Shown one piece after another: positions 53,669-64,000 of a DNA stretch of 64,000 nt. The notes below the pieces were generated by a model. It ran no database searches, was not told the origin of the DNA, and saw nothing but the letters and a program-made list of their open reading frames with translations. The translations under genes and the position numbers were made by a program. This stretch comes from Pseudomonas mendocina (GTDB lineage: Bacteria; Pseudomonadota; Gammaproteobacteria; Pseudomonadales; Pseudomonadaceae): assembly GCA_037482215.1 (NCBI GenBank), contig CP148074.1:1488001-1552000 (forward strand), in the 5' to 3' direction. Within the stretch, counting starts at the first letter, position 1; every line of letters begins with the position of its first letter.

Positions 53669-56365
53669 TTAAATACGGAAACTGTTGGGTTGCTGGTCAC
53701 TGTTATCGGACAACTGCTCGATCACGGTCTCTTGCAGTCGCAGGCAGAGTTCAGGGTCTGACAGAGGCTGATTGTTGGCGTCGGTGATGAAGAAAACGTC
53801 CTCAACCCGTTCTCCTAACGTTGCAATCTTGGCGTTCTGCACGGACAAGTCGAAATCGAGAAAGATTCGCCCGATACGGGCCAGTAGACCGGGGCGGTCA
53901 GGTGCCGTCACTTCTAGGATGGTCACCGGACGGTGCGCATCGTTATGGATGGTGACTTCTGGGGCAAAGGCAAAGTGCTTGAGCTGGCGCGGCACACGAC
54001 GTTGAATGATATTCGGGTAGTCGTCCGGATTTTTCAGTGCATCAATCAGGCCCTGGCGGATTTGCTCCTGCCGCTCGGGGTTATCGCCAATTGAGCCTCC
54101 TTCAGCGTCCAGCACGATGTACGTATCGAGGGTGAATTGGCTGGTGGAGGTCAAAATCCGGGCGTCGTGAATGTTCAGATTGAGCTGGGCCATGGCTGCC
54201 ACGGTCACAGCGAAGAAATCATGCTGATCCTGAGCATAAATGAAGATCTGCGTGCCGCCTTCAAACTCGCGTTCACTAGGCTCTTTGATCAGCACTAGAG
54301 GATCGCTGTTATCGCCGTGTTGGAGAATTGCCTGGCTGTGCCATGCAACGTCGCTGGCGCTATGCCGCAGGAAATAATCATCCCCAAGTTGCGACCACAG
54401 TTGCTCGGTATCGTCAGTGTCAACATTCTCGTTAATGAGGATATCCAGTGCAGCATTCTGCGTCAGGCGAATTTGCTCCTCACGGTCCAGCGGGTTTTCC
54501 AAGCCCCGGCGCAAAGCACGTTTGGTTTCGCTGTACAGCTGGCGAAGCAGGCTGGCCCGCCAAGAGTTCCACAGGCTTGGGTTGGTGGCGTTGATATCCG
54601 CCACGGTGAGGACGTAGAGGTAGTCCAGGCGCGTCTGGTCGCCAACCAAGCGGGCGAAGTCGAAGATCACTTGAGGGTCAGAAAGGTCCTTGCGCTGGGC
54701 GGTGGTGGACATCACCAGATGGTGTTGAACCAGCCAGACAATCAGTTTTGAGTCCCAGACAGGCAACTGATGACGTTTGCAGAAGGCGTCTGCGTCCACA
54801 GCGCCGACTTCAGAATGGTCGCCACCACGGCCTTTGCCAATATCGTGATAAAGGCCGGCTATATAGATCAGTTCAGGTTTGGGCAACTCATCAATCAGCT
54901 TGCTGGCCAGCGGGAATTTTTCGGCCAACTCCGGCCATTTGAATTTACGCAGGTGCTTAATCAGGTTGAGCGTGTGAGCATCTACGGTATAGATGTGGAA
55001 AAGATCATGCTGCATCTGGCCAACAATGTGCCCAAACTCCGGCAAATACAGGCCCAGAATGCCATAGCGGTTCATTCGACGCAGATTGCGGTGGATACCC
55101 TGGGGACTTTTGAACAGCTCGATAAACAGGCTGGTATTGCGGATATCGCGACGGAAATCGTCGTCGATCAAATGACGGTTGTCCCGCAGCAGGCGAATGC
55201 TGTCGGCGGACATGCCCTTGGCATCCGGGGTTTGTGCCATCAGCACGAATGCTTCAAGAATGGCAAAGGGGGTGCGCTTGAACACATTCGGGTGGGTGAC
55301 TTCGATAAACCCGTTGCGTAACTGGAAACGACTGTTGATTGGCGTGGCGGGTGTCGAATTTGCAGAACGCAGAATCTCTTCTTCAAAGTGCTGATTAATG
55401 AGTTCGCTGAGTTCGGCGATAGCCATGACGACCCGGTAATATTTCTGCATAAAGCGCTCAATACTGCGCTTACGGTCGGCGTCTTCAAAGCCGAGCAGGG
55501 CTGCTACTTTGCTTTGATGATCGAACAGCAATCGATCTTCGGCACGGCCAGCAAGCATGTGCAGTGCGTAACGCACCTTCCACAGAAACTCTTTGCTGGC
55601 AGCTAAGAGTTTGTACTCGTTATCAAGCAAAAAACCTTGCCCGACCATAGCATGCAGGTTGAGGGTGCCAAAGTGGCGGCGCGCCACCCACAGGATGGTT
55701 TGGATGTCGCGAAGGCCGCCGGGGGAGCCTTTTACGTTGGGTTCCAGGTTGTATTCGGTGTCGTTGTATTTACGATGCCGGGCGCGCTGTTCATCGCGCT
55801 TGGCCTGATAAAACTGCTGGCTAGGCCACATGACATCGTTGCTGGTAACGCTCTGCATACGCTGACGGAGCTGCTCTGGGCCGGTAATTGTCCGGCTTTC
55901 CATCAGGTTGGTGACCACTGTTAGGTCATTGCGTGCTTCCTTGGCGCACTCACTAACGGAGCGGACACTTTGGCCAACTTCAAGACCAATGTCCCACAGT
56001 AAAGTGAGAAATTGCTCAATGGGTTCGCGGAAGGTTTCATGGTCATCACCCCCCAGCAGGATTAGCAGGTCGATATCTGAATAGGGGTGCAGCTCGCCGC
56101 GGCCATATCCCCCGACAGCAAGAAGGGCAATTTCGGCGCCTTTGCTCCAGTCAAACTGCTGCCAGGCTTCAGTCAGAATCTGATCGACAAACCAAGCCCG
56201 ATCTTCAATCAGTCGGCGTATCTCGCGGCCTTGCTTGAAACGCTCATCGAGGGTTTCACGGGCTTGGCGGATGGCTTTTTTGAATGCGGCGATGGGGCTG
56301 CTTTTAAGTGCCAATTCAGCCTTGAACTGGCCACGGTCGAAGAGTTCAGGATCTACCTGCGGCAT
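53669..56365 (-). CDS. glnD: PII uridylyltransferase / uridylyl-removing enzyme GlnD
   Basis: The 898-residue protein has the full GlnD architecture: nucleotidyltransferase domain with [17 protein letters not shown] (about 86-102), a uridylyltransferase-linker region, an HD hydrolase domain with [17 protein letters not shown] (about residue 510), and two C-terminal ACT domains ([21 protein letters not shown] and [17 protein letters not shown]). It uridylylates or deuridylylates PII proteins according to glutamine level. It lies between map and dapC on the same strand. Confidence 0.97.
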   Translation of the reverse strand: MPQVDPELFDRGQFKAELALKSSPIAAFKKAIRQARETLDERFKQGREIRRLIEDRAWFVDQILTEAWQQFDWSKGAEIALLAVGGYGRGELHPYSDIDLLILLGGDDHETFREPIEQFLTLLWDIGLEVGQSVRSVSECAKEARNDLTVVTNLMESRTITGPEQLRQRMQSVTSNDVMWPSQQFYQAKRDEQRARHRKYNDTEYNLEPNVKGSPGGLRDIQTILWVARRHFGTLNLHAMVGQGFLLDNEYKLLAASKEFLWKVRYALHMLAGRAEDRLLFDHQSKVAALLGFEDADRKRSIERFMQKYYRVVMAIAELSELINQHFEEEILRSANSTPATPINSRFQLRNGFIEVTHPNVFKRTPFAILEAFVLMAQTPDAKGMSADSIRLLRDNRHLIDDDFRRDIRNTSLFIELFKSPQGIHRNLRRMNRYGILGLYLPEFGHIVGQMQHDLFHIYTVDAHTLNLIKHLRKFKWPELAEKFPLASKLIDELPKPELIYIAGLYHDIGKGRGGDHSEVGAVDADAFCKRHQLPVWDSKLIVWLVQHHLVMSTTAQRKDLSDPQVIFDFARLVGDQTRLDYLYVLTVADINATNPSLWNSWRASLLRQLYSETKRALRRGLENPLDREEQIRLTQNAALDILINENVDTDDTEQLWSQLGDDYFLRHSASDVAWHSQAILQHGDNSDPLVLIKEPSEREFEGGTQIFIYAQDQHDFFAVTVAAMAQLNLNIHDARILTSTSQFTLDTYIVLDAEGGSIGDNPERQEQIRQGLIDALKNPDDYPNIIQRRVPRQLKHFAFAPEVTIHNDAHRPVTILEVTAPDRPGLLARIGRIFLDFDLSVQNAKIATLGERVEDVFFITDANNQPLSDPELCLRLQETVIEQLSDNSDQQPNSFRI

Positions 56366-56459
56366 GGCCGTCTTCCTTCTTCTATAAAACAGGCGTCAGT
56401 GCCTACAGGGGAGGGCTGCTGCAGCTTGGTAGGCTGAAGCAGCTGTTACCCTTGAATGA

Positions 56460-57242
56460 TCAGGCAGAGGTGCGGGCGATGGTGTCGTCGCTGCGCAAAG
56501 TGAGGATTTCATAGCCATCAGCAGTGACCAGAATGGTGTGCTCCCACTGTGCAGATAATTTGCGGTCTTTGGTAATGGCGGTCCAGCCATCACCCAGTAA
56601 ACGGGTTTCTGGGCGGCCTTGGTTTAGCATCGGCTCGATCGTGAAGGTCATGCCTTCTTTTAATTCAAGGCCAGTACCAGCACGGCCGTAGTGCAGAACC
56701 TGAGGCTCTTCGTGGAAAACGGCACCAATGCCGTGGCCACAATATTCACGGACGACGGAAAAGCCATTTTTCTCAGCGTGTTTCTGAATCACTTCACCGA
56801 TATCCCCAAGGCGGGCGCCTGGTTTAACCAGCTGGATGCCTTTATAGAGGCACTCCTGGGTGATCTGGTTTAAACGTAGAGCCCACTCGGGAGCAGTGCC
56901 AACCACGAACATCTTGCTGGTGTCGCCGTGATAGCCATCCTTAATGACGGTGATGTCGATATTAAGGATGTCTCCATCTTTCAGTGGCTTGTCATTCGGA
57001 ATGCCGTGGCACACTACGTGGTTGATAGACGTGCAAATCGACTTGGGAAAGCCTTTGTAGTTCAGCGGAGCGGGTATGGCTTTCTGAACATTTACAATAT
57101 GGTCGTGGCAGATTCGGTCCAGTTCTTCGGTGGTCACGCCGGGCTTGACGTGTTCGCCAATCATTTCCAGAACTTCTGCGGCCAGACGACCGGCTACGCG
57201 CATTTTCTCGATTTCATCTGGCGTTTTGATTGTGACGGTCAT
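56460..57242 (-). CDS. map: Methionine aminopeptidase, type I
   Basis: The 260-residue protein is a type Ia enzyme without extension. Dimetal ligands are in context: Asp in DILNIDITVIKDGYHGDTSKMF, His in YCGHGIGAVFHEEP, Glu in TFTIEPMLNQG and Glu in QWEHTILVT, plus the substrate His in SINHVVCHGIP. It removes the initiator methionine from nascent proteins. It is divergent from rpsB across 274 bases, the usual Pseudomonas layout. Confidence 0.97.
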   Translation of the reverse strand: MTVTIKTPDEIEKMRVAGRLAAEVLEMIGEHVKPGVTTEELDRICHDHIVNVQKAIPAPLNYKGFPKSICTSINHVVCHGIPNDKPLKDGDILNIDITVIKDGYHGDTSKMFVVGTAPEWALRLNQITQECLYKGIQLVKPGARLGDIGEVIQKHAEKNGFSVVREYCGHGIGAVFHEEPQVLHYGRAGTGLELKEGMTFTIEPMLNQGRPETRLLGDGWTAITKDRKLSAQWEHTILVTADGYEILTLRSDDTIARTSA

Positions 57243-57338
57243 AATAGCTCTCGGGTGCAGTCATAAAAGTTGCCATCTTAACAGCTTAAGGGCGCAACCC
57301 ATAAGCGCCTGACCAAATGGATGGCTTTTGCGGCATTG

Positions 57339-57367
57339 TTGGGTAGCTAGTGCCTGACTTTTATGGT
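57339..57367 (+). promoter_or_regulatory. Candidate sigma-70 promoter of rpsB
   Basis: TTGGGT and TATGGT are 17 bases apart, with an overlapping TATAAA directly after (57367-57372). A GC-rich discriminator (CGCGCCGC) follows, as at growth-rate-controlled ribosomal promoters. The exact -10 choice is uncertain. Confidence 0.4.
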
Positions 57368-57460
57368 ATAAAACGCGCCGCTTTGACGGGCATGCTGCCC
57401 GCAAGCATTAACCCACACACGTATCGACACGGTTTCCTGGGTGCCCTGATGACTCAATCA

Positions 57461-57498
57461 TCGGGTTGGAGATCGGGATGCGTGGAGGCCTAACCCGA
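57461..57498 (+). promoter_or_regulatory. Hairpin in the rpsB leader
   Basis: TCGGGTT and AACCCGA pair across a 24-base loop, ending 18 bases before the rpsB start; a second hairpin, CGGGCA-TGC-TGCCCG (57388-57402), lies upstream. In E. coli the rpsB leader is the site of S2 autoregulation of rpsB-tsf, so a comparable function is possible. Confidence 0.45.
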
Positions 57499-57516
57499 CT
57501 TATTTAAGGAACTATC

Positions 57517-58260
57517 ATGTCCCAAGTCACTATGCGCGATATGCTGAAGGCCGGTGTGCACTTCGGCCACCAGACCCGTTACTGGAACCCGAAAATGGGC
57601 AAGTACATTTTCGGTGCGCGCAACAAGATTCACATCATCAACCTTGAGCAAACTCTGCCGATGTTCAACGAAGCTCTGTCCTTCGTTGAGAAGCTGGCTG
57701 CTGGCAAGAACAAGATCCTGTTCGTTGGTACCAAGCGTTCTGCTGGTAAGATCGTTGCTGAAGAAGCTGCACGTTGTGGTTCTCCGTACGTTGATCACCG
57801 CTGGTTGGGCGGCATGCTGACCAACTACAAAACCATCCGTGCTTCCATCAAGCGTCTGCGTGACCTGGAGACTCAGTCTCAGGACGGCACTTTCGCTAAG
57901 CTGACCAAGAAAGAAGCTCTGATGCGCAGCCGTGATCTGGAAAAACTGGATCGCAGCCTGGGCGGTATCAAAGACATGGGCGGTCTGCCTGACGCTCTGT
58001 TCGTGATCGACGTTGATCACGAGCGCATTGCTATTACTGAAGCTAACAAGCTGGGCATCCCGGTCATCGGCGTTGTCGATACCAACAGCAGCCCAGAGGG
58101 TGTTGACTACGTTATCCCTGGTAACGACGACGCCATTCGCGCAATCCAGCTGTACATGGGTGCAATGGCTGACGCTGTTATCCGTGGCCGTGGTAACGCA
58201 GGTGTTGCTGCTGAAGAGTTCGTTGAGCAGGCACCGGCTGCTGAAGCTGCTGAAGGCTGA
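57517..58260 (+). CDS. rpsB: 30S ribosomal protein S2
   Basis: The 247-residue protein is full length: [90 protein letters not shown]2 joins the small subunit late and is needed with S1 for initiation. AAGGA lies 8 bases before the ATG. Codon use is strongly biased, as in highly expressed genes. A perfect terminator separates it from tsf. Confidence 0.98.
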   Translation: MSQVTMRDMLKAGVHFGHQTRYWNPKMGKYIFGARNKIHIINLEQTLPMFNEALSFVEKLAAGKNKILFVGTKRSAGKIVAEEAARCGSPYVDHRWLGGMLTNYKTIRASIKRLRDLETQSQDGTFAKLTKKEALMRSRDLEKLDRSLGGIKDMGGLPDALFVIDVDHERIAITEANKLGIPVIGVVDTNSSPEGVDYVIPGNDDAIRAIQLYMGAMADAVIRGRGNAGVAAEEFVEQAPAAEAAEG

Positions 58261-58290
58261 GTAGAACGCTTATAGCGTTGCCTGGTGCGC

Positions 58291-58315
58291 AAAAAGGGGG
58301 CTAAGCCCCCTTTTT
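58291..58315 (+). terminator. Perfect terminator hairpin between rpsB and tsf
   Basis: AAAAAGGGGGC and GCCCCCTTTTT form an 11-bp stem around TAA, ending in TTTTT, 31 bases after the rpsB stop. Partial read-through would set the S2 to EF-Ts ratio. Confidence 0.95.
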
Positions 58316-58441
58316 GCCACCTCGAAAACCATTGCTGACGTGTAGTTGAAATTTTTACTTGGCATCGTCAGTAGTGCGTAAGGAATTGAACGCCCGTCAT
58401 TCGGGTGGAATGGTTAAACAACCTATCCAGAGGATTTTGAA

Positions 58442-59308
58442 ATGGCAGAGATTACTGCAGCGTTGGTTAAAGAACTGCGTGAGCGTACCGGCGAAGGCAT
58501 GATGGATTGCAAAAAGGCCCTGACCAAGGCTGGCGGCGACATCGAGAAAGCCATTGACGATATGCGTGCTTCCGGCGCGATCAAAGCAGCCAAGAAAGCA
58601 GGCAACGTTGCCGCTGAAGGTGCTATCGGCATCAAGGAAGACGGTAAGACTGCCGTTATCATCGAAGTTAACTCGCAGACTGACTTCCTGGCTCTGCAAG
58701 ATGATTTCAAAAACTTCGTATCTGCCAGCATCGACAAAGCGTTTGCTGACGGCATCACTGAAGTTGAAGCGCTGATCGCTGCTCAAGAAGAAGCGCGTCT
58801 GGCACTGGTTGCCAAGACTGGTGAGAACGTAAACATCCGTCGTCTGGCCCGTATCGAGGGTGACGTTCTGGGTTCTTACCTGCATGGCAACAAAATCGGT
58901 GTTGTTGTTGTACTGAAAGGCGGCAACGCTGATCTGGCTAAAGACATCGCCATGCACGTAGCAGCCAGCAACCCTGAGTTCCTGCTGCCTTCCGAAGTTT
59001 CTGCTGAAGCCATTGAGCGCGAAAAAGGCGTGTTCCTGAGCCTCAACGAAGACAAGATGAAGGGCAAGCCAGCTGAAATCGTTGAGAAGATGATTGCTGG
59101 TCGTATCACCAAGTTCCTGGCTGAGGCCAGCTTGGTTGAGCAGCCATTCGTTAAGAACCCGGAAGTGACCGTTGGTACTCTGGCTAAGCAGGGTGGCGCT
59201 GAAATCGTTTCCTTCACCTACTTCAAAGTAGGCGAGGGCATCGAGAAGCCGGTTGATAACTTCGCTGAAGAAGTTGCTGCACAAGTAGCGGCTGCCAGCA
59301 AGCAGTAA
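58442..59308 (+). CDS. tsf: Elongation factor Ts
   Basis: The 288-residue protein starts [39 protein letters not shown], the conserved N-terminal module. It has the core [14 protein letters not shown] contact region with EF-Tu and the [11 protein letters not shown] segment. It is the guanine nucleotide exchange factor for EF-Tu. GAGG is 9 bases upstream. It lies 181 bases after rpsB behind a terminator, with another terminator after it. Confidence 0.98.
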   Translation: MAEITAALVKELRERTGEGMMDCKKALTKAGGDIEKAIDDMRASGAIKAAKKAGNVAAEGAIGIKEDGKTAVIIEVNSQTDFLALQDDFKNFVSASIDKAFADGITEVEALIAAQEEARLALVAKTGENVNIRRLARIEGDVLGSYLHGNKIGVVVVLKGGNADLAKDIAMHVAASNPEFLLPSEVSAEAIEREKGVFLSLNEDKMKGKPAEIVEKMIAGRITKFLAEASLVEQPFVKNPEVTVGTLAKQGGAEIVSFTYFKVGEGIEKPVDNFAEEVAAQVAAASKQ

Positions 59309-59330
59309 GATAGCTTAGGCTATTGCCCCG

Positions 59331-59363
59331 AAGAGGCTGCCCGCTCACGCGCGCGGCCTCTTT
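59331..59363 (+). terminator. Rho-independent terminator after tsf
   Basis: AAGAGGC and GCCTCTT pair and the stem continues inward as TGC-CGC against GCG-GCG with one mismatch, around a TCAC loop; TTTGTC follows. Confidence 0.75.
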
Positions 59364-59394
59364 GTCAAAACGGGGTAAAGATTTGAACGGCGGG

Positions 59395-59423
59395 TTGTAA
59401 CCTTCTGTTCAGGTGCTTATAAG
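59395..59423 (+). promoter_or_regulatory. Candidate sigma-70 promoter of pyrH-frr
   Basis: TTGTAA and TATAAG are separated by 17 bases, about 60 bases before the pyrH start and just after the tsf terminator, where a new promoter is needed. Confidence 0.5.
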
Positions 59424-59484
59424 GCACCACTGTATATGCGAAGCTGATTCGCACTCTATTCAAACGCCGCAGGAGAGACTTGCA

Positions 59485-60234
59485 ATGGCTCAGCAAATAG
59501 CTGGTCGTCAACCGCGCTACAAGCGCATTCTTCTCAAACTTAGCGGCGAGGCCCTGATGGGGTCGGAAGATTTTGGCATTGATCCCAAGGTGCTGGATCG
59601 CATGGCGTTGGAAGTCGGCCAATTGGTAGGCATCGGCGTTCAGGTCGGTCTGGTAATCGGTGGTGGCAACCTATTCCGCGGTGCGGCGCTAAGTGCTGCA
59701 GGCATGGATCGCGTGACTGGCGACCATATGGGGATGCTGGCTACTGTGATGAATGCCTTGGCCATGCGCGATGCGCTTGAGCGGTCTAATATTCCGGCCA
59801 TTGTGATGTCGGCCATTTCCATGGTTGGTGTAACGGATCACTACGATCGCCGTAAAGCTATGCGTCACCTGAAAACAGGTGAGGTGGTTATCTTTGCTGC
59901 GGGTACCGGTAACCCTTTCTTCACCACTGATTCGGCTGCATGTCTGCGTGCAATTGAGATTGATGCAGATGTTGTTCTCAAGGCGACCAAAGTGGATGGC
60001 GTTTATACTGCCGATCCGTTTAAAGACCCGCATGCAGAGAAATTCGATCGTCTGACCTATGACGAAGTGCTGGATCGCAAGCTGGGTGTGATGGATCTGA
60101 CCGCAATTTGCCTCTGTCGCGATCACGCAATGCCGTTGCGCGTATTCAATATGAACAAGCCTGGTGCGCTGCTGAATGTTGTAGTTGGCGGTGCTGAAGG
60201 CACTCTCATCGAGGAAGAAACCAATGATCAATGA
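59485..60234 (+). CDS. pyrH: Uridylate kinase PyrH
   Basis: The ATG at 59485 with AGGAG upstream gives 249 residues. UMP kinase motifs include [42 protein letters not shown] and [17 protein letters not shown]. It phosphorylates UMP to UDP and is hexameric and allosterically controlled by UTP and GTP. Its stop overlaps frr by 11 bases. Confidence 0.97.
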   Translation: MAQQIAGRQPRYKRILLKLSGEALMGSEDFGIDPKVLDRMALEVGQLVGIGVQVGLVIGGGNLFRGAALSAAGMDRVTGDHMGMLATVMNALAMRDALERSNIPAIVMSAISMVGVTDHYDRRKAMRHLKTGEVVIFAAGTGNPFFTTDSAACLRAIEIDADVVLKATKVDGVYTADPFKDPHAEKFDRLTYDEVLDRKLGVMDLTAICLCRDHAMPLRVFNMNKPGALLNVVVGGAEGTLIEEETNDQ

Positions 60235-60781
60235 GATTAAGAAAGACGCCCAGGCGCGCATGCAGAAGAGCTTGGAGTCTCTTTCACACGCTTTCAGTCG
60301 TATTCGTACTGGTCAGGCCCACCCTAGCATCCTGGCTGGCGTTATGGTGCCTTACTATGGCGCTGATACCCCGATCAATCAGGTTGCCAGCGTTACTGTT
60401 AAAGATTCGCGCACCCTTCAGGTGGTTGCGTTCGAGCGCAACATGTTGGCCGCTGTGGATAAGGCTATTCAGAGTTCTGGTTTGGGCTTCAACCCGACCA
60501 ACCTGGGTGAGCTGCTTCTGGTAACCATGCCGGCGCTGACTGAAGAGACCCGTCGTGGCTTCACCAAACAAGCGCGTGATGCTGCTGAAGATGCTCGCGT
60601 TGCTGTGCGCAACATTCGCCGTGACGCCCTGAGCCAGGTCAAAGATTTGGTCAAGGAGAAGGAGATCAGCGAAGACGAAGAACGTCGTGCAGCTGATGAA
60701 ATCCAGAAGATCACCGACAAGTTCGTGGGTGAGATTGATGCAGCGGTTAAGCAAAAAGAAGCGGATCTGATGGCCGTATAA
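60224..60781 (+). CDS. frr: Ribosome recycling factor
   Basis: The ATG at 60224, inside the end of pyrH, gives 185 residues, the standard length. It starts [20 protein letters not shown] and contains [19 protein letters not shown] and [13 protein letters not shown]. With EF-G it splits post-termination ribosomes. GAGGAAG serves as its ribosome site within pyrH. Confidence 0.97.
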   Translation: MINEIKKDAQARMQKSLESLSHAFSRIRTGQAHPSILAGVMVPYYGADTPINQVASVTVKDSRTLQVVAFERNMLAAVDKAIQSSGLGFNPTNLGELLLVTMPALTEETRRGFTKQARDAAEDARVAVRNIRRDALSQVKDLVKEKEISEDEERRAADEIQKITDKFVGEIDAAVKQKEADLMAV

Positions 60782-60796
60782 CGGCTATTTACTGCC

Positions 60797-61552
60797 ATGG
60801 ATAAGACCAATAAAGCTAGCCAGGCTGCAGTGCCGCGGCATGTGGCAATCATCATGGATGGCAACAACCGCTGGGCGAAGAAGCGCCTTCTGCCCGGCGT
60901 GGCCGGTCACAAAGCCGGTGTTGATGCTGTTCGTGCTGTGATTGAGGTGTGTGCAGAGGCTGGTGTTGAGGTGCTGACGCTGTTCGCGTTCTCCAGTGAG
61001 AACTGGCAGCGTCCGGCGGATGAAGTCAGTGCGCTGATGGAGTTGTTTCTCGGTGCGCTGCGCAGGGAAGCTAAAAAGCTGGATGCCAATGACATCAGTC
61101 TGCGTATCATTGGTGATCGCTCGCGTTTCCACCCTGAGTTGCAAGCGGCTATGCGTGAGGCTGAGGTCCAGACTGCCGGGGAGCGCCGCTTTGTGCTGCA
61201 GGTAGCTGCGAATTATGGTGGTCAGTGGGATATCGCTCAGGCAGCGCAGCGCCTTGCGCGTGAGGTGCAGGGCGGGCATCTACGACCTGAGGATATAACG
61301 CCGGAGCTCTTGCAGAGCTGCTTAGTAACGGGTGATCTGCCGCTGCCTGATCTGTGCATTCGCACGGGCGGGGAGCATCGCATAAGCAACTTCCTGTTGT
61401 GGCAACTGGCCTACACTGAGTTGTATTTCTCCGACCTTTACTGGCCGGATTTCAAACATGACGCTATGCGTACAGCGCTGGCTGATTTTGCAAGTCGCCA
61501 GCGACGCTTTGGCAAGACGAGCGAGCAGGTGGCGGCTGAGGCACGCACTTAA
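60797..61552 (+). CDS. uppS: Undecaprenyl diphosphate synthase UppS
   Basis: The 251-residue cis-prenyltransferase has HVAIIMDGNNRWAKKR with the catalytic Asp, VLTLFAFSSENWQRP, and the C-terminal DLCIRTGGEHRISNFLLWQLAYTELYF. It condenses isopentenyl diphosphate on farnesyl diphosphate to make the peptidoglycan lipid carrier. It shares one base with cdsA (TAATG). Confidence 0.97.
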   Translation: MDKTNKASQAAVPRHVAIIMDGNNRWAKKRLLPGVAGHKAGVDAVRAVIEVCAEAGVEVLTLFAFSSENWQRPADEVSALMELFLGALRREAKKLDANDISLRIIGDRSRFHPELQAAMREAEVQTAGERRFVLQVAANYGGQWDIAQAAQRLAREVQGGHLRPEDITPELLQSCLVTGDLPLPDLCIRTGGEHRISNFLLWQLAYTELYFSDLYWPDFKHDAMRTALADFASRQRRFGKTSEQVAAEART

Positions 61553-62367
61553 TGCTAAAACAACGAATCATCACGGCACTGTTTATGTTGCCGGTGGCTT
61601 TGTGCGGTTTCTTTTTGCTGAATAGTGGCTGGTTTGCCTTATTCATTGGTGCGGTGGTGACTGTTGGCGCTTGGGAGTGGGCGCGCCTCGCTGGCTTCGA
61701 AAGTCAGTTAATGCGCGTTGTTTATTCACTGCTTGTGGCTGGGGCGCTGGCTATTCTTTACTTGGTTCCGCAGTTGGCTGGCTGGGTGTTGCTGCTCGGT
61801 GTGGTGTGGTGGGTAATAGCCACGCTGCTGGTCTTGAATTATCCGTCCAGTAGCCGTTCCTGGAGCTCGCCGGTGACTAGGCTGCTTATTGGTTTGCTGA
61901 TTCTGCTTCCTGCTTGGCAAGGGCTTGTCCTGTTCAAGCAGTGGCCAGAGTCTAATGCGCTTATTCTTGCGGTCATGGTGTTGGTCTGGGGTGCGGATAT
62001 CGGTGCTTATTTTGCCGGGCGTCGCTTTGGTAAGCGCAAGCTTGCTCCGCAAGTCAGTCCTGGTAAAAGTTGGGAGGGCGTCTATGGCGGTCTACTGGCA
62101 ACGTTACTTATATGCTTGGCTGTCGCTTTCTATCGTGACTGGTCTTTAGGTGGCACGTTGCTGGCTATGGCGGGTACTGTGGTGATTGTATTGATTTCTG
62201 TTGTGGGTGATCTGACTGAAAGTATGTTCAAGCGTCAGGCTGGCCTGAAAGACAGCAGTAATCTACTGCCAGGGCATGGCGGCATTCTGGATCGTATTGA
62301 TAGTCTGACGGCTGCAATCCCTGTGTTTGCGGCGCTATTGTGGTTGTCTGCTTGGGGTTCGGTGTGA
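61552..62367 (+). CDS. cdsA: Phosphatidate cytidylyltransferase CdsA
   Basis: The 271-residue protein has about seven membrane helices and the family signature near its end, [21 protein letters not shown] followed by [14 protein letters not shown], with metal-binding acidic residues. It makes CDP-diacylglycerol, the precursor of all phospholipids. Its GTG-TGA end overlaps the dxr GTG start. Confidence 0.96.
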   Translation: MLKQRIITALFMLPVALCGFFLLNSGWFALFIGAVVTVGAWEWARLAGFESQLMRVVYSLLVAGALAILYLVPQLAGWVLLLGVVWWVIATLLVLNYPSSSRSWSSPVTRLLIGLLILLPAWQGLVLFKQWPESNALILAVMVLVWGADIGAYFAGRRFGKRKLAPQVSPGKSWEGVYGGLLATLLICLAVAFYRDWSLGGTLLAMAGTVVIVLISVVGDLTESMFKRQAGLKDSSNLLPGHGGILDRIDSLTAAIPVFAALLWLSAWGSV

Positions 62368-63548
62368 GTCATTTACAGCAGATAACCGTATTGGGAGCTA
62401 CGGGCTCGATTGGCCTGAGCACTCTGGATGTCATTGTCCGTCACCCTGATCGCTATCGTGTCTTTGCATTGACTGGTTACAGTCGGGTAGATGAACTGCG
62501 CGAACTATGCCGCGTCCATCACCCGCGTTTTGCTGTATTGCCCGATGAGTCAGCGGCAGCTGCTTTGCAGAAATCGCTCCAAGGCGAAGGGCTTGCAACT
62601 GAGGTGCTTCATGGTGAGAAGGGCCTGTGCCAAGTTGCTTCTCATGAAGATGTGGATACGGTTATGGCGGCGATTGTGGGGTCTGCAGGTCTGGCACCTA
62701 CATTGGCGGCTGTTGAGGCTGGTAAGAAGGTCTTGTTAGCCAATAAAGAGGCGCTGGTTATGTCTGGCGCGCTTTTTATGCAGGCGGTTAAGCGCAATAG
62801 TGCGGTTTTGTTGCCGATCGACAGTGAGCATAATGCTATTTATCAGTGTCTTCCGACTGACTACGGTCGTGGTATGGCTGCGGTCGGTGTTAGACGTATC
62901 CTGCTGACCGCATCTGGTGGTCCATTTCGGCAAATGCCTGCTCAGCAGTTGCATGACGTTACTCTTGAGCAGGCCTGTGCCCATCCAAACTGGGCAATGG
63001 GCCGCAAGATATCCATCGACTCGGCCAGTATGATGAATAAAGGTCTAGAGTTGATTGAGGCCTGCTGGTTGTTTGATGTATTGCCTACGCAGGTGGAGGT
63101 TGTGGTTCATCCGCAGAGCATTATCCACTCGTTGGTTGACTACGTAGATGGCTCTGTTCTGGCGCAGTTGGGTAACCCTGATATGCGTACACCCATTGCA
63201 CATGCATTGGCTTGGCCAGAGCGGATTGATTCCGGTGTGGCACCACTGGATCTGTTTGCTATTGCCCGTTTGGATTTTGAGGCGCCTGATGAGCAGCGTT
63301 TCCCATGCCTGCGTCTGGCTCGCGAATCTGCCCAGGCAGGGGGAACAGCTCCGGCCATGCTCAATGCTGCCAATGAAGTAGCCGTTCAAGCCTTTATCGA
63401 CGGGCGTATTCGCTTTACCCAAATCCCAGCTATGATCGAGAGCGTTTTACAGGCTGAGCCTGTGCGCGCTGCGGACAGCCTAGAGTTGGTGTTGGCGGCT
63501 GATAAGCAAGCGCGTGAGCTGGCTCGTCGGTGGTTAAGTCAGCACTAA
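62364..63548 (+). CDS. dxr: 1-deoxy-D-xylulose 5-phosphate reductoisomerase Dxr
   Basis: A GTG start at 62364 overlapping the cdsA stop gives 394 residues, close to the usual length. NADPH-binding [17 protein letters not shown], the active site [15 protein letters not shown] with metal-binding Asp/Glu, and the flexible loop [23 protein letters not shown] are present. It makes MEP for isoprenoid synthesis, which supplies UppS upstream. Confidence 0.97.
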   Translation: MSHLQQITVLGATGSIGLSTLDVIVRHPDRYRVFALTGYSRVDELRELCRVHHPRFAVLPDESAAAALQKSLQGEGLATEVLHGEKGLCQVASHEDVDTVMAAIVGSAGLAPTLAAVEAGKKVLLANKEALVMSGALFMQAVKRNSAVLLPIDSEHNAIYQCLPTDYGRGMAAVGVRRILLTASGGPFRQMPAQQLHDVTLEQACAHPNWAMGRKISIDSASMMNKGLELIEACWLFDVLPTQVEVVVHPQSIIHSLVDYVDGSVLAQLGNPDMRTPIAHALAWPERIDSGVAPLDLFAIARLDFEAPDEQRFPCLRLARESAQAGGTAPAMLNAANEVAVQAFIDGRIRFTQIPAMIESVLQAEPVRAADSLELVLAADKQARELARRWLSQH

Positions 63549-63569
63549 GCGCTGACACGGAGTTGTTCA

Positions 63570-64000
63570 ATGAGTGCCCTGTACATGATTGTTGGTACCC
63601 TGATTGCACTCGGGGTGCTGGTTACCATTCACGAGTTCGGCCATTTCTGGGTGGCGCGCCGTTGTGGCGTCAAGGTTCTGCGTTTTTCAGTCGGCTTTGG
63701 CAGCCCACTCTATCGCTGGCACGATCGCCACGGTACTGAATTCGTGCTGGCCGCTATCCCGCTGGGTGGCTACGTCAAAATGCTCGATGAGCGTGAGGGG
63801 GATGTTCCGGCAGAGTTGCTGGGCCAGGCCTTCAATCGCAAAACTGTACAGCAGCGTATTGCAATTGTAGCCGCTGGGCCGTTGGCTAACTTTATCCTGG
63901 CAATCGTATTTTTCTGGGCAATTGCCATGATCGGCACGCAACAAGTGCGTTCCGTGATAGGTGAGGTTGAGCCTGCAAGTCTGGCGGAGCGTGCGGGTCT
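63570..64000 (+). CDS. rseP: Site-2 protease RseP, N-terminal part (runs off window)
   Basis: The first 143 residues of the ~450-residue intramembrane zinc protease are seen. The first helix holds the zinc motif VTIHEFGHFWVARRCG (HExxH-like), followed by SVGFGSPLYRW, AIPLGGYVKMLDE and the start of the PDZ region after FNRKTVQQRIAIVAAGPLANF. It cleaves the anti-sigma factor of AlgU/SigmaE after the first cut. It lies 21 bases after dxr. Confidence 0.96.
   Translation, partial: MSALYMIVGTLIALGVLVTIHEFGHFWVARRCGVKVLRFSVGFGSPLYRWHDRHGTEFVLAAIPLGGYVKMLDEREGDVPAELLGQAFNRKTVQQRIAIVAAGPLANFILAIVFFWAIAMIGTQQVRSVIGEVEPASLAERAG

Overview
The window is chromosomal DNA from a Pseudomonas-like gammaproteobacterium. 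The evidence is gene content and order. The block map / rpsB-tsf-pyrH-frr-uppS-cdsA-dxr-rseP with glnD and dapC next to it, the ycgR-flgN-flgM-flgA / cheV-cheR block, the phaJ1-hydrolase and fadD2-fadD1 pairs, and dapE beside an ndvB-type glucosyltransferase are all Pseudomonas arrangements. Species assignment is not possible from the sequence alone. No rRNA, tRNA, CRISPR array, insertion sequence or prophage was found.

Layout. 1-7.1 kb: the 3' end of a large Ig-repeat/RTX adhesin followed by its own type I secretion machinery (TolC-like, ABC, HlyD-like), with a membrane diguanylate cyclase converging on it (7.1-8.2 kb). 8.3-13.2 kb: assorted single genes (GNAT, amidohydrolase, DUF2025, lipoprotein, YebC-like, PpiC). 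13.3-17 kb: an AraC regulator facing ohr and a secreted esterase, then sstT. 17.3-19.1 kb: the least ordinary stretch, with a DUF2975/XRE regulator pair, a cysteine-rich lipoprotein, and an exported protein that is almost entirely 18-residue repeats. 19.4-22.2 kb: a PuuA-type glutamine synthetase and an MFS transporter. 22.2-26.7 kb: flagellar and chemotaxis genes. 26.8-30.9 kb: a methyltransferase, then metR and metE with a good MetR operator between them.

31-39.8 kb is lipid metabolism: hydrolases, PhaJ1 and two acyl-CoA synthetases, interrupted by a LysR regulator and two small oxidoreductive/detoxification-type proteins. 39.8-50.2 kb, mostly on the minus strand, holds rlmA-dapE, NdvB-like glucan synthase, the CSD sulfur-transfer genes with tcdA, dapD, an ArsC/Spx-like protein and a PEP mutase-family enzyme. 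50.6-64 kb holds a Na+/H+ antiporter, dapC, glnD, map and the translation/isoprenoid/phospholipid operon, ending inside rseP.

Themes. Surface attachment (adhesin, secretion system, c-di-GMP cyclase, YcgR brake, NdvB glucan) recurs. Three succinylase-branch lysine genes (dapC, dapD, dapE) lie within about 12 kb. Several intergenic signals are readable: a near-consensus FliA promoter before flgM, a MetR palindrome, a PsrA-like core before fadD1, a perfect terminator between rpsB and tsf, and a candidate Fur box before the repeat protein. The most plausible poorly described object is the repeat protein and its neighbours at 17.3-19.2 kb. Most of the rest is recognisable core genome. All similarity statements are from memory of protein families; no searches were run.
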